Below, in pieces: positions 8,763 to 17,422 of a stretch of 64,000 nt of DNA. The DNA is from JASHUC01 sp035606175 (lineage in GTDB: Bacteria > Pseudomonadota > Gammaproteobacteria > Steroidobacterales > Steroidobacteraceae). Positions within the stretch are counted from its first letter, which is position 1, and each line of letters starts with the position of its first letter. The notes beneath the pieces are model-generated. The model had not been told where the DNA came from. It saw nothing but the letters and a program-made list of their open reading frames with translations, and did not search any database. A program made the position numbers and the translations under genes. Location: positions 1 through 64,000 of the forward strand of contig DATNFW010000104.1 in NCBI GenBank assembly GCA_035606175.1. The letters are read 5' to 3'.

Positions 8763-9478
8763 GAGGCCATGTGCCCGTCGAGCATCGCGGGCCGCAGAGA
8801 TTTTTTGAGACGGATGTCGATTGCGGCCGGCGCGGCGCCGTCGACGGAGAGCGTGCGCTCGAGGCTCTCGCCGTTGCCCACGAGGCGCGGATGCCAAACT
8901 TCGACTCTATACTGTCCGGGCGGGATGCCGCTTGCCGACCACACTCCCGCTGCATCGGTCTCACCGTAGAACGCCGCGTCGGTTACCACGATGTAGGCGA
9001 TCATGAAATCGTGAATGTTGCAGCCGAGGGTCACGAGCCCGGGCTTGTCGAAACGCACCGGGGGGTACGGCTTGCCGCGATAGAGAGGCAGTTGAAAGGG
9101 ATGCGCCGGCGAGAACGAGTACACCTCGTGGGCTGTCCTGTCGCTGTTTGGAAAGACCACAGTCGAGCCGACCGGAACGACGAGCAGGTCCGGCGTGAAC
9201 TTGAGGTCCACCTGATCCATCACGGCGCGTAGCGGTGCGCTCGGCTTCGAGGTCCCATCGAGCGAATGCACCATGACCACCGCCCCGGGAAGCGGCTTGC
9301 CGTCGTGCCGCAGAATGGTCACCGTCAATGACCCTGCAAAGGCGCCGGAGGCGCCGGCAAGCAGCGCAGCCATGCCGGCGGCGAGCGCCACGAGGAGCGG
9401 CACCCGCGGGCGCAGCGGCCTCGGCGGGGAAGCCGAGCCGCCTGCTGACCGGGCCTTCAACCCTCGCGTGCGCGACAT
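8747..9478 (-). CDS. Periplasmic cupredoxin-like protein (methylamine-utilisation-protein type)
   Basis: 243 residues as drawn, with an Arg-rich start and a hydrophobic signal segment at about 27-48; a downstream start is possible. The mature part has a plastocyanin-like fold: a VPVGSTVVFPNSD strand, the ligand-like His of TAHEVYS, and the loop LGCNIHDFM, which supplies Cys, His and Met in the type-1 copper arrangement. A C-terminal region (about 175-243) resembles a small carboxypeptidase-regulatory or Ig-like domain with PPGQYRVEVWHP. Homologues are commonly labelled methylamine utilisation proteins by similarity only; no amine dehydrogenase genes are present here. It overlaps the barrel gene and probably forms an operon with it. 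Redox or metal delivery across the envelope is inference. Confidence 0.78.
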   Translation of the reverse strand: MSRTRGLKARSAGGSASPPRPLRPRVPLLVALAAGMAALLAGASGAFAGSLTVTILRHDGKPLPGAVVMVHSLDGTSKPSAPLRAVMDQVDLKFTPDLLVVPVGSTVVFPNSDRTAHEVYSFSPAHPFQLPLYRGKPYPPVRFDKPGLVTLGCNIHDFMIAYIVVTDAAFYGETDAAGVWSASGIPPGQYRVEVWHPRLVGNGESLERTLSVDGAAPAAIDIRLKKSLRPAMLDGHMASWDAY

Positions 9479-9556
9479 CTCAATCCGACACCGTGTTTGT
9501 GGCCGCGGCGAGGCCGCGGCGCCTACGATCTGGACGGACTCATTTCAACAGATCCC

Positions 9557-11884
9557 ATGCGCAGCTTTCGCAACCGGCTTCTCGCGCTGATCATCGGTCT
9601 CGCGGTGCTCACGCAAACTGTGACGCTGATCGCAGTGCTCGCCCGCACCGCCGATAACGTGCGGGCGCGCGCCGAGGAGCAGCTGCGCTCGGGCGGCTCC
9701 GTCGCTCAGCAGTTGATCCAGTTCCGTGCGAACGAGCTCGGGGCCGCCGTCGCCGTGCTCGCGGCGGATTTCGGGCTACACGCGGCGGTGGCAAGCGGGG
9801 ATGGCGCGACGATGCTCTCGGCCGCGCGCAACCATGCCGCGCGCATCGGCGCGGACCTCTTGCTGCTCACGGATGCGCAGGGCAACGTGCTCACGAGCTG
9901 GCCGCAGCACCTCTCCGCGCATGACGCGCAGCTGCTGCGCCGGCTGGTCGCCGAAGAGTCGGCCGCGCCGGCCCGCGCACATTTCATTCTGCTCGGCAAC
10001 AAGGCCTATCAGCTCATCCTCGCGCCGATGCGCGCGCCGGTGACGATCGGCTGGGCCGCGATGGGATTCGCTGTCGACGATCAGCTCGCGAGCCGCATCC
10101 GCGATTTGGTCGGCGTCGGAGTGAGCTTCCTCACGGTCGGCGCCGATGGGGCGAGGAGCCTCGCCACCGCGCCGCCGCACGTCGAGGCGGTCCGCGGGGA
10201 ACCGTATCTCACGTTCTCCGAGCCCCTCGATGCGGCGAGTGGCTCGTTCGTGCTGCGGCTGCAGAAGCCGATGAGCGGAGTGCTCACGCCCTATTACGAA
10301 GTGCGCAACGCGCTGCTCGCGATCGGCGGCCTCGCGCTGTTGCTTGCGACGTTCGTCGCACTGCTGCTCGGCCGCGGCGCCACGCGGCCGCTCGGAGAGC
10401 TCGTGCGCGCCGCGCGGCGCATTCAGGCGGGCGCGTACGACACCGCCGTGGAGGCGAGCGGAGCCGAGGAGTTTCGCAGCCTCGCCGCGACCTTCAACGC
10501 CATGCAGCAGGACATCGCCGAGCGCGAGGCGCGCATCACGCACGATGCCTACCACGACCCGCTCACCGGTCTCGCGAATCGCGCCTTCGCCGAACGCTCG
10601 CTCGATGCGCTCCTCGCCGAATCGCCGCGCGTGCTCGCCGCGCTGATCGTGCTCGACGTGCGCAACGTGCGCGAGATCAACGCCTCCCTCGGCCATCACG
10701 TCGGCGATGACGCGCTCCGCGAGGTCGCTCGCCGGTTGAGCCAGAACGTCGGGTCGCGCGACCTCGTGGCCCGTCTCGCCGCGAATCAATTCCTAGTCGT
10801 CGCGCGCGACTGCTCCCCGGATCGCGCCGTGCTGCTCGCGGAACAGCTCGCGGGCGCCGTGCGCAGCGGCTTTCATCTGCCCGCCGTGAGTCTCGAGCTG
10901 CACGTCGGCGCCGGAGTGTGCTGCTCGCCCCTGCACGGCAGTGCCACCACGGAGCTCCTGCGGCGCGTGCAGATTGCGCTCGAGGATGCCGAGGAGACGC
11001 GCACACGCGTCGCGCTCTACCGCGAAGGCCGCGACGGAGAGCACCGGCGCCGCCTCGCCCTCGCAGGCGATCTGCGCCGTGCGATCGATAGCGATGAGCT
11101 CTCGCTCGTCTATCAGCCGAAGGTCTCGGTCGCGACTCGCAGCGTGAGCAGCCTCGAGGCTCTGGTGCGTTGGACGCATCCTGAGCTCGGTTCCATCTCC
11201 CCGGCCGAGTTCGTGCCGATCGCCGAACGCACCGGCAGCTCCCGGCGCTTGACGAGCTGGGTGCTCGCGGCGGCCATCCGGCAGATCGCCGAATGGCGCC
11301 GCGCGGGCATCGCTCTCGATGTGGCGGTCAATCTCTCGGCCGCGGACATCCTCGATCCCCTTCTCGGGGAGGAGATCCGCGGGACGCTGCGCGCAAGCGG
11401 CGTCGACCCGAGCAGCCTCGCTCTCGAGATCACCGAGAGCGCCGTGATGCGCGATGCGCCGCTTGCAGCGCGGCACATGCAGCTGCTCAGAATCGAGGGC
11501 GTACGCTTCGCGATCGACGACTATGGAACCGGCTACTCATCGCTCTCGCATCTCTCGCGGCTACCGGTCGATGAGCTGAAGATCGACCGCTCATTCATGA
11601 TGCACGCGCACGAACGCCGCGACGATGAGACGATCGTCCGCTCGACGATCGAGCTCGCTCACAGCATGGGGCTGAAGGTCGTCGCAGAGGGCGTCGAGGA
11701 CCCGAAAGGCTGGAATCTCCTGCGCCGCCTCGGGTGCGATTTCGCGCAGGGCTATCTCATCAGCCGGCCACTGCCCGTGGCGGATGTCGTCGCCTTCGTG
11801 CGGCGCGCGAACGACTTGCTGCCCGCCTCGGACTCCACGGTCGCGCAAATGCGCGCGCTCACACTGCTCGCCGAGCGCGGCTGA
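9557..11884 (+). CDS. Membrane HAMP-GGDEF-EAL protein, probable c-di-GMP phosphodiesterase
   Basis: 775 residues from the ATG at 9557 (MRSFRNRLLALIIGL), which leads straight into the first membrane helix; an upstream in-frame start adds an unrelated stretch. A periplasmic sensor of the double-Cache type lies at about 35-250, a second helix at about 258-280, then HAMP. The GGDEF domain is degenerate: its signature is replaced by AANQF near residue 408, so cyclase activity is unlikely. The EAL domain keeps EAL at 534-536, EITES, DDYGTGYSSL, LKID and AEGVE, so phosphodiesterase activity is expected. It is divergent from the cupredoxin and barrel genes, and may couple an envelope redox or metal signal to c-di-GMP. 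Confidence 0.9.
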   Translation: MRSFRNRLLALIIGLAVLTQTVTLIAVLARTADNVRARAEEQLRSGGSVAQQLIQFRANELGAAVAVLAADFGLHAAVASGDGATMLSAARNHAARIGADLLLLTDAQGNVLTSWPQHLSAHDAQLLRRLVAEESAAPARAHFILLGNKAYQLILAPMRAPVTIGWAAMGFAVDDQLASRIRDLVGVGVSFLTVGADGARSLATAPPHVEAVRGEPYLTFSEPLDAASGSFVLRLQKPMSGVLTPYYEVRNALLAIGGLALLLATFVALLLGRGATRPLGELVRAARRIQAGAYDTAVEASGAEEFRSLAATFNAMQQDIAEREARITHDAYHDPLTGLANRAFAERSLDALLAESPRVLAALIVLDVRNVREINASLGHHVGDDALREVARRLSQNVGSRDLVARLAANQFLVVARDCSPDRAVLLAEQLAGAVRSGFHLPAVSLELHVGAGVCCSPLHGSATTELLRRVQIALEDAEETRTRVALYREGRDGEHRRRLALAGDLRRAIDSDELSLVYQPKVSVATRSVSSLEALVRWTHPELGSISPAEFVPIAERTGSSRRLTSWVLAAAIRQIAEWRRAGIALDVAVNLSAADILDPLLGEEIRGTLRASGVDPSSLALEITESAVMRDAPLAARHMQLLRIEGVRFAIDDYGTGYSSLSHLSRLPVDELKIDRSFMMHAHERRDDETIVRSTIELAHSMGLKVVAEGVEDPKGWNLLRRLGCDFAQGYLISRPLPVADVVAFVRRANDLLPASDSTVAQMRALTLLAERG

Positions 11885-11926
11885 GCCCGCCTCTGAGCCC
11901 GCTTCGGAGGCCGCCTCTGAGCCCGC
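11881..11926. repeat. Three copies of CTGAGCCCGC between convergent genes
   Basis: CTGAGCCCGC occurs at 11881, 11893 and 11917, beginning within the stop of the GGDEF-EAL gene and ending just before the stop of the convergent korB gene. The 43-base gap between the two genes consists almost wholly of this repeat. Confidence 0.8.
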
Positions 11927-11927
11927 C

Positions 11928-12983
11928 TCAGCGGTAGCGCGCGAGAATCTTCTCGAGCGCAGCGCGCCCGGGCGACAGCCGCTCGTACGGGATCGCGTTG
12001 AGCGGCTCGTCGGGCGTTTGATTGATCGCGTGGAAGTCCCCTTCCGAGGGTTCGACGTAGAGCAGCCCCGTCAGGTACTCGCCCGCCTTCATGCGCTCCT
12101 GGACATGAGCGGCCGCGGCGCTGCGGTTCGTCGGGTCGTGGCTCGCATCGGTCTTGCGCAGCACGATGCGGCTGCCGTCGTGCATCACGACGGGCAGCGC
12201 CTCTCCCTCGGCGTACTGCGCGGTGATCTCGCGCTCGATCGGAATGAAGTCCACGTTCACGGCGGGCTCGTAGTGCTCGCGGGTGTAGAGATAGCTCTTC
12301 GTCGAGCCCTCGTGATCGTTGAACGTGACGCACGGAGAGAGCACATCGACGAGCGCGAAGCCCTTGTGGCGCATGCCGGCCTCGAGGATCGGAACGAGCT
12401 GTGCCTTGTCCCCCGAGAAGCTGCGCGCGACGAACGTCGCGCCGAGCGAAAGCGCGAGCAGCACCGGATCGATCGGCGGCTGCTGGTTGACTTCGCCGCG
12501 CTTCGCCTTCGTTCCCACGTCGGCCGAGGCCGAGAACTGCCCTTTCGTGAGCCCGTACACGCCGTTGTTCTCGATGACGTACAGCATGTCGAGATTGCGG
12601 CGGATCGCGTGGCAGAACTGTCCGAGGCCGATCGAGAGCGTATCGCCGTCGCCCGAGACGCCGATGTAAGTGAGCGTGCGGTTCGCCGCGCTCGCGCCGG
12701 TCGCGATCGAGGGCATGCGGCCGTGCACCGCATTGAAGCCGTGCCCGCCACCGACGAAATACGCCGTCGTCTTCGACGAGCAGCCGATCCCGGAGAGCTT
12801 CACGACGTTCTGCGGCGGGAGCGACAGCTCCCAGCACGCCTCGATCAGCGCCGCCGTGATCGAGTCGTGCCCGCACCCCGCGCAGAGCGTCGAATTCGCC
12901 CCTTCATAATCACGGCGCGTGAGACCGAGCTCGTTCTTCGGAAGCGACGGATGGTGGACTTTCGGCTTCGCGAGATAGGTCAT
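11928..12983 (-). CDS. korB: 2-oxoacid:acceptor oxidoreductase, beta subunit
   Basis: 351 residues; the thiamine-diphosphate subunit of a 2-oxoacid:ferredoxin-type oxidoreductase that converts a 2-oxoacid and CoA to acyl-CoA, CO2 and reduced acceptor. The iron-sulfur ligands are visible: CAGCGH (Cys34, Cys37), Cys in SGIGCSS, and Cys in LSPCVTF. The TPP motif runs from GVSGDGD to YVIENNGVYGLTKGQ. The gene starts at an ATG that overlaps the korA stop by four bases. Length and sequence fit 2-oxoglutarate-type KorB, but the substrate could be another 2-oxoacid. It is the last gene of the three-gene operon. Confidence 0.9.
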   Translation of the reverse strand: MTYLAKPKVHHPSLPKNELGLTRRDYEGANSTLCAGCGHDSITAALIEACWELSLPPQNVVKLSGIGCSSKTTAYFVGGGHGFNAVHGRMPSIATGASAANRTLTYIGVSGDGDTLSIGLGQFCHAIRRNLDMLYVIENNGVYGLTKGQFSASADVGTKAKRGEVNQQPPIDPVLLALSLGATFVARSFSGDKAQLVPILEAGMRHKGFALVDVLSPCVTFNDHEGSTKSYLYTREHYEPAVNVDFIPIEREITAQYAEGEALPVVMHDGSRIVLRKTDASHDPTNRSAAAAHVQERMKAGEYLTGLLYVEPSEGDFHAINQTPDEPLNAIPYERLSPGRAALEKILARYR

Positions 12984-14839
12984 GCGTGCGCTCCCGCGGC
13001 GGTACGCTCGACGGCCGGCGGCGCCGCGCCGGATGACGTCGGCCGCGCCCGGCCGAGCTCCGCGAGCACGCCATCCACGATGAAACTCGAGGAGACCGGC
13101 AACCCGTTGTAGTGCGTGAGCGAGCGCAGCTTGGCTTTCTCGACGGGCGTCTCGAGTGTCAGGAGCGAGCGCAGCTGCGCGTCGCGGTTCTGCTCGACGA
13201 CGAAGACGATCCGATGCGCCGCGAGGAACTCCTCGACCTCCTTGCCGAACGGAAATGCGCGCACTCGCAGATAATCGAGCTTGACGCCCTGCCCCGCGAG
13301 CACATCGATCGCCTCGCGCACCGCCCCTTCACAACTGCCGATCGACACGATCGCCACATCGACTCCGGGATGGCGCTCGATGAGCGGCCGCGGCACGAGG
13401 CCCTTTGCGGTCTCCCATTTCTTGAGCAGCCGATCGAGCACGATCTGGTACTCGGTGGAGTCCTCGGTGTACCTCCCGTACTGATTGTGTCCGGAGCCGC
13501 GGGCGAAGTAGGCGCCCCGCGGATCGATGCCGGGCAGCGTACGCGCCGGGATGCCGTCGCCATCCTGATCGTAGAAGCGATAGAACTTCTCGATCTTCGC
13601 GAGCTCCTCGACGCCGAGCACCTTGCCCCGATCGGGGCGCCGGGTCTCGTCCCACTTCAGATCGCGGCACATCCAGTCGTTCATGCCGATGTCGAGATCG
13701 GAGAGCACGATCACCGGGGTCTGCAAGCGCTCGGCGAGGTCGAACGCCTGCGCGGCCATGTAGAAGCATTCCTCGGGATTTGAGGGATAGAGGCACACGT
13801 GGCGCGTGTCGCCGTGCGAGGCATACGCGCACGCGAGGATGTCGCCCTGCTGAGTGCGCGTCGGCATACCCGTCGAAGGACCGACGCGCTGGATGTCGAA
13901 CAGCACCGCGGGGATCTCGGCGTAGTAGGCGAGCCCGAGGAACTCGCTCATGAGCGAGATGCCGGGACCCGAGGTCGCAGTGAACGAGCGGGCGCCGTTC
14001 CAGGATGCCCCGACCACCATGCCGATCGCGGCGAGCTCGTCCTCCGCCTGCACGAACGCGAAGTTCCGCCGGCCAGTCTCGCGGTCGGTGCGCAGCCGGT
14101 CGCAGAAGCCTTTGAAGGCGTCCATGAGCGAGGTCGACGGCGTGATCGGATACCAGGCCGCAACCGTCGCGCCCGCATACACACAGCCGAGCGCGGCCGC
14201 CGTGTTGCCGTCGATCATGATGTGGCCCGCGGTCGCGTTCATCGGCTCGATGCGCAGCGGCAGCGGGCAAGCGAAATGCTGCTTCGCGTAGTCGTAGCCC
14301 AGCTGGATCGCGCGCATGTTGCTGTCGACGAGCTGCGGCTTCTTCGCGTAGGTCTCGGCGAGCAGCGCCCGAATGCGCTCGAGATCGAGATCGAGCAGCG
14401 CCGCGAGCACTCCCGCGTAGCAGATGTTCTTCATCAGGATGCGTGTGCGCACACCGGCAAAGTTCTCGTTGCAAAGCTGCGCGAGCGGCACGCCGAGCAC
14501 CGTGATGTCCTCGCGCTTCAAGAGCGCGGGCCGCGGCCAGGTCGAGTCGTAGATCAGGTAGCCGCCCGAGGCGACCTCCTTCACGTCGCGCGAATACGTC
14601 TCGGCGTTCATCGCGACCATGATGTCCACGCGGCCGCTGCGGGCGACGTGCCCGTCGCGCGTCACGCGGATCTCGTACCACGTCGGCAGGCCCTGAATGT
14701 TCGAGGGGAAGTAGTTCTTCCCCATCACGGGAATCCCGCTGCGAAAGACCGACTTCATGAGCAGCGTGTTCGCGCTCGCCGAGCCGGTGCCGTTCACCGT
14801 TGCGATCTTGATTACGAAATCATTGATGCGATCGGTCAT
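12980..14839 (-). CDS. korA: 2-oxoacid:acceptor oxidoreductase, fused gamma-alpha subunit
   Basis: 619 residues. The N-terminal gamma domain (about 1-190) has GTGSASANTLLMKS, which handles CoA. The alpha pyrimidine-binding domain (about 210-420) has YPITPSTS and the segment TSGPGISLMSEF, and the remaining C-terminal region is that of the KorA family. The fused gamma-alpha form with a separate short beta subunit is typical of oxygen-tolerant 2-oxoglutarate or branched-chain enzymes in aerobic bacteria. It follows the FAD/iron-sulfur gene by 34 bases and overlaps korB by four. The partner redox protein is probably the upstream flavoprotein and not a classical ferredoxin. Confidence 0.9.
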   Translation of the reverse strand: MTDRINDFVIKIATVNGTGSASANTLLMKSVFRSGIPVMGKNYFPSNIQGLPTWYEIRVTRDGHVARSGRVDIMVAMNAETYSRDVKEVASGGYLIYDSTWPRPALLKREDITVLGVPLAQLCNENFAGVRTRILMKNICYAGVLAALLDLDLERIRALLAETYAKKPQLVDSNMRAIQLGYDYAKQHFACPLPLRIEPMNATAGHIMIDGNTAAALGCVYAGATVAAWYPITPSTSLMDAFKGFCDRLRTDRETGRRNFAFVQAEDELAAIGMVVGASWNGARSFTATSGPGISLMSEFLGLAYYAEIPAVLFDIQRVGPSTGMPTRTQQGDILACAYASHGDTRHVCLYPSNPEECFYMAAQAFDLAERLQTPVIVLSDLDIGMNDWMCRDLKWDETRRPDRGKVLGVEELAKIEKFYRFYDQDGDGIPARTLPGIDPRGAYFARGSGHNQYGRYTEDSTEYQIVLDRLLKKWETAKGLVPRPLIERHPGVDVAIVSIGSCEGAVREAIDVLAGQGVKLDYLRVRAFPFGKEVEEFLAAHRIVFVVEQNRDAQLRSLLTLETPVEKAKLRSLTHYNGLPVSSSFIVDGVLAELGRARPTSSGAAPPAVERTAAGAHA

Positions 14840-14873
14840 CGAATCCTCGCAAGCTCGCCAACGCCGCTCGCCC

Positions 14874-16688
14874 TCAGGCGATCTTCGGTTCTTTTGCCGC
14901 CTCGGCCGCCGCCTCGTCCGCCACCTGCGGCCAGCGCACGTGCGATTTCTGCATGTCCCAGGCGGCCGTCGGACAGCGCTCGGCGCAGAGCCCGCAATGC
15001 ACGCACAGATCCTCGTCCTTGACCATGACGCGCCCGGTCTGCGGAAGCGGGGCGGACACGTAGAGCGGCTGCGTGAGGTTCTTCGCGGGCGCCTTCAAAC
15101 GGCCGCGCAGGTCCGCCTCCTCGCCGTTGTGCGTGATCGTCAGGCAGTCGACCGGGCACACATCGATGCAGGCGTCGCATTCGATGCAGAGCTTCGCGCT
15201 GAATACGGTCTGCACGTCGCAATTCAAGCAGCGCTGCACTTCCGCCTCGGTCTGCTCGGCGGTGAAGCCGAGCTCCACCTCGATGTTGAGCTTCTTGAAG
15301 CGCTCCTTGAGGGAGACGTGCGGCATCAGCCGCCGCTCGACCGGGGAGTAGTCGTTCGAGTAGGACCACTCGTGCATGCCCATTTTGCGGCTCTGCAGAG
15401 TGACTCCCGGGGGCAACCGCTCCGCGATGGACTCCCCCTGACAGTGCTTGTGGATCGAAATCGCGGCCTGGTGCCCGTGCTCGACCGCCCAGATGATGTT
15501 CTTCGGCCCGAACGCCGCATCACCGCCGAAGAAGACACCGGGCCGCGTCGATTGGAACGTGGTCTTGTCGACGACCGGCACGTTCCATTTGTCGAACTCG
15601 ATCCCGAGATCGCGCTCGATCCACGGGAAGGCGTTCTCCTGGCCTATCGCGAGGATCACATCGTCGGCCGGCAGGAACTGCTCGCCCACCGAGCGTTCAC
15701 CCGTGATGCGCCCGCGCGCATCCACGTCGTATTCCATCCGCTCGAACAGCATGCCGGTGAGCTTGCCGTTCTCGATGACGAAGGACTTCGGCGAGTGATT
15801 GACGACGATGTCGACGCTCTCCTCCTCGGCGTCCTCGAGCTCCCAGTCCGAGGCCTTGAAGAACCCGCGCGGCTTGCGCGCCATGACTTTGACGCTCTTC
15901 GCCCCGAGGCGCAGCGAGGTGCGGCAGCAGTCCATCGCCGTATTGCCGACGCCGATGATGAGCACGCGCTCGCCGATGCGCTCGATGTGGCCGAATGCGA
16001 CCGACTCGAGCCAGGCGATCCCGATGTGAATGTTCGCGGCGGCCTCCTGGCGCCCGGGGAGGTTCAGGTCCTTGCCGTGCGGGGCACCCGATCCGACAAA
16101 CACGGCATCGAAGCCGCCCCTCTCGATGAGCTCGCGCAGGCTCGCGATCGCAGAGCCGAGTCGCAGGTCGACCCCACGGTCGACGATCATCGCGATCTCC
16201 TCGTTGAGCACGTTCGCAGGCAGCCGGAACGAGGGAATGTTGGTGCGCATGAGCCCACCCGGCTCCCGGTATTGCTCGAAGATCGTCACCTCGTACCCGA
16301 GCGGCAGCAGATCGTCGGCGACGGTGAGCGAGGCGCACCCCGCACCGATGCAGGCGATGCGCTTGCCGTTTTTGACCTTCGGGACCCGGGGCAGGCGGCT
16401 CGTCACGTCCTCGCGAAGATCCGCCGCGACCCGCTTCAGACGGCAGATCGCAACCGGCTTCGACTCAACCCGGCCGCGCCGGCAGGCCGGCTCGCACGGG
16501 CGGTCGCAGACGCGGCCGAGAATGCCGGGGAAGACGTTGGACTGCCGGTTCACCATGTAGGCATCGGTGAAGCGGCCCTGCGCGATGAGGCGGATGTACT
16601 CGGGAACGTCAGTGTGGGCGGGACAGGCCCATTGGCAATCGACGACGCGGTGGTAGTAATCCGGATGGGCGGTATCGGTAGGTTGCAT
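14874..16688 (-). CDS. GltD-like FAD/iron-sulfur oxidoreductase, partner of KorAB
   Basis: 604 residues from the ATG at 16688 (MQPTDTAHPDYYHRVVDC); the open frame extends upstream but without homology. The N-terminal iron-sulfur domain has CQWACPAHTDVPEYI and GRVCDRPCEPACRRG, as in the small subunit of glutamate synthase. Two Rossmann domains follow: FAD at about 115-145 and NAD(P) near GVGNTAMDCC. The FAD glycine motif reads GAGCAS where relatives have GAGPAG or GAGPAS. The C-terminus carries a dicluster ferredoxin (LCIECDACIDVCP and LCVHCGLCAERCP). No glutamate synthase large subunit is near. It heads the korAB operon and probably passes electrons between NAD(P)H and the oxidoreductase. Direction of flow is unknown. 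Confidence 0.85.
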   Translation of the reverse strand: MQPTDTAHPDYYHRVVDCQWACPAHTDVPEYIRLIAQGRFTDAYMVNRQSNVFPGILGRVCDRPCEPACRRGRVESKPVAICRLKRVAADLREDVTSRLPRVPKVKNGKRIACIGAGCASLTVADDLLPLGYEVTIFEQYREPGGLMRTNIPSFRLPANVLNEEIAMIVDRGVDLRLGSAIASLRELIERGGFDAVFVGSGAPHGKDLNLPGRQEAAANIHIGIAWLESVAFGHIERIGERVLIIGVGNTAMDCCRTSLRLGAKSVKVMARKPRGFFKASDWELEDAEEESVDIVVNHSPKSFVIENGKLTGMLFERMEYDVDARGRITGERSVGEQFLPADDVILAIGQENAFPWIERDLGIEFDKWNVPVVDKTTFQSTRPGVFFGGDAAFGPKNIIWAVEHGHQAAISIHKHCQGESIAERLPPGVTLQSRKMGMHEWSYSNDYSPVERRLMPHVSLKERFKKLNIEVELGFTAEQTEAEVQRCLNCDVQTVFSAKLCIECDACIDVCPVDCLTITHNGEEADLRGRLKAPAKNLTQPLYVSAPLPQTGRVMVKDEDLCVHCGLCAERCPTAAWDMQKSHVRWPQVADEAAAEAAKEPKIA

Positions 16689-16823
16689 GAGTCCCAAGGG
16701 TTTCGGGCGGCTAGGATCCACGATGGTGCACCGAAGTATAAGCCGCACGGGCTCGCCCGGGCTCGTCCGGTGCGATTGCTGCATCGCACAAACGAACTGC
16801 AGCTCTTTATACTGCCACCCAGC

Positions 16824-17171
16824 ATGACAGATCCAGTTCCCACCGAGATTCGCGTGCGGACGCGCTCGAGGCTGCTCGAGGTGACCTTCGACGACGGCAG
16901 CCGCTTCGAGCTCCCCTTCGAGTACCTGCGCGTCTACTCACCTTCCGCCGAGGTCAAAGGCCACGGCCCTGGCCAAGGTGTACTGGTCACGGGGAAGGAG
17001 CAGGTCGGCATCCGCGCCATCGAGCAGGTCGGTCAATATGCCGTCAAGCTCGTGTTTGATGACGGGCACGACACCGGACTTTACAGCTGGAAGTATCTGC
17101 ACGAGCTCGGCCGCGAGCGCGACCGCAAATGGGCCGAATACCGAGCGCGCGTTCAGGCGGCCGGTAAATGA
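16824..17171 (+). CDS. DUF971 protein
   Basis: 115 residues; a single DUF971 domain, related to the N-terminal domain of gamma-butyrobetaine hydroxylase. Visible features are LEVTFDDGSRFELPFEYLRVYSPSAE and a C-terminal GLYSWKYLHELG, both typical. The ATG at 16824 follows a short AT-rich leader; the gene is divergent from the kor operon. In many gammaproteobacteria a DUF971 gene sits next to ubiE, as here; its biochemical role is not established, though a role in iron-sulfur or quinone metabolism has been suggested by context. A hairpin at 17199-17222 follows the stop. Confidence 0.88.
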   Translation: MTDPVPTEIRVRTRSRLLEVTFDDGSRFELPFEYLRVYSPSAEVKGHGPGQGVLVTGKEQVGIRAIEQVGQYAVKLVFDDGHDTGLYSWKYLHELGRERDRKWAEYRARVQAAGK

Positions 17172-17198
17172 GGTCTGCAAACCATGCTGGAAAAGAAA

Positions 17199-17222
17199 GG
17201 GCCGAGCGGTTGAGCTCGGCCC
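17199..17222. terminator. Perfect 9-bp hairpin after DUF971
   Basis: GGGCCGAGC (17199-17207) pairs perfectly with GCTCGGCCC (17214-17222) over a 6-base loop. On the plus strand only AGAGTGTTTC follows; on the minus strand the stem is followed by TTTCTTTTCC. It may act in both directions and separates DUF971 from ubiE. Confidence 0.5.
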
Positions 17223-17317
17223 AGAGTGTTTCAAGACCCCCGTTTATTAGGTCGTCGCGACGATTCGCACCGGCGCTTCGACCGAGGCGGATTCTGCGCA
17301 GTGTTCATGGCAAATTG

Positions 17318-17331
17318 CAAACAAATGTTTG
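17318..17331. promoter_or_regulatory. PsrA-like palindrome upstream of ubiE
   Basis: CAAACAAATGTTTG is a perfect inverted repeat (CAAACA, two bases, TGTTTG) about 90 bases before the ubiE ATG. It fits the consensus reported for the TetR-family fatty-acid regulator PsrA, (G/C)AAAC-N2-4-GTTT(G/C). No psrA gene is seen in the window. Confidence 0.4.
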
Positions 17332-17422
17332 AAGCTTGGCCGTACGAGACGCGCTCGCCCGTGAGACACGTTCTAAACTCGCGACACCGGCGCCGCGGAT
17401 GGCATCGGGGAGAGCAAGAGAG

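Noticed and set aside
14757..17171. Plus-strand open frame of 804 codons
   Set aside because: It runs antisense to two kor-operon genes; only its last 116 codons (from 16824) are a real gene, DUF971.
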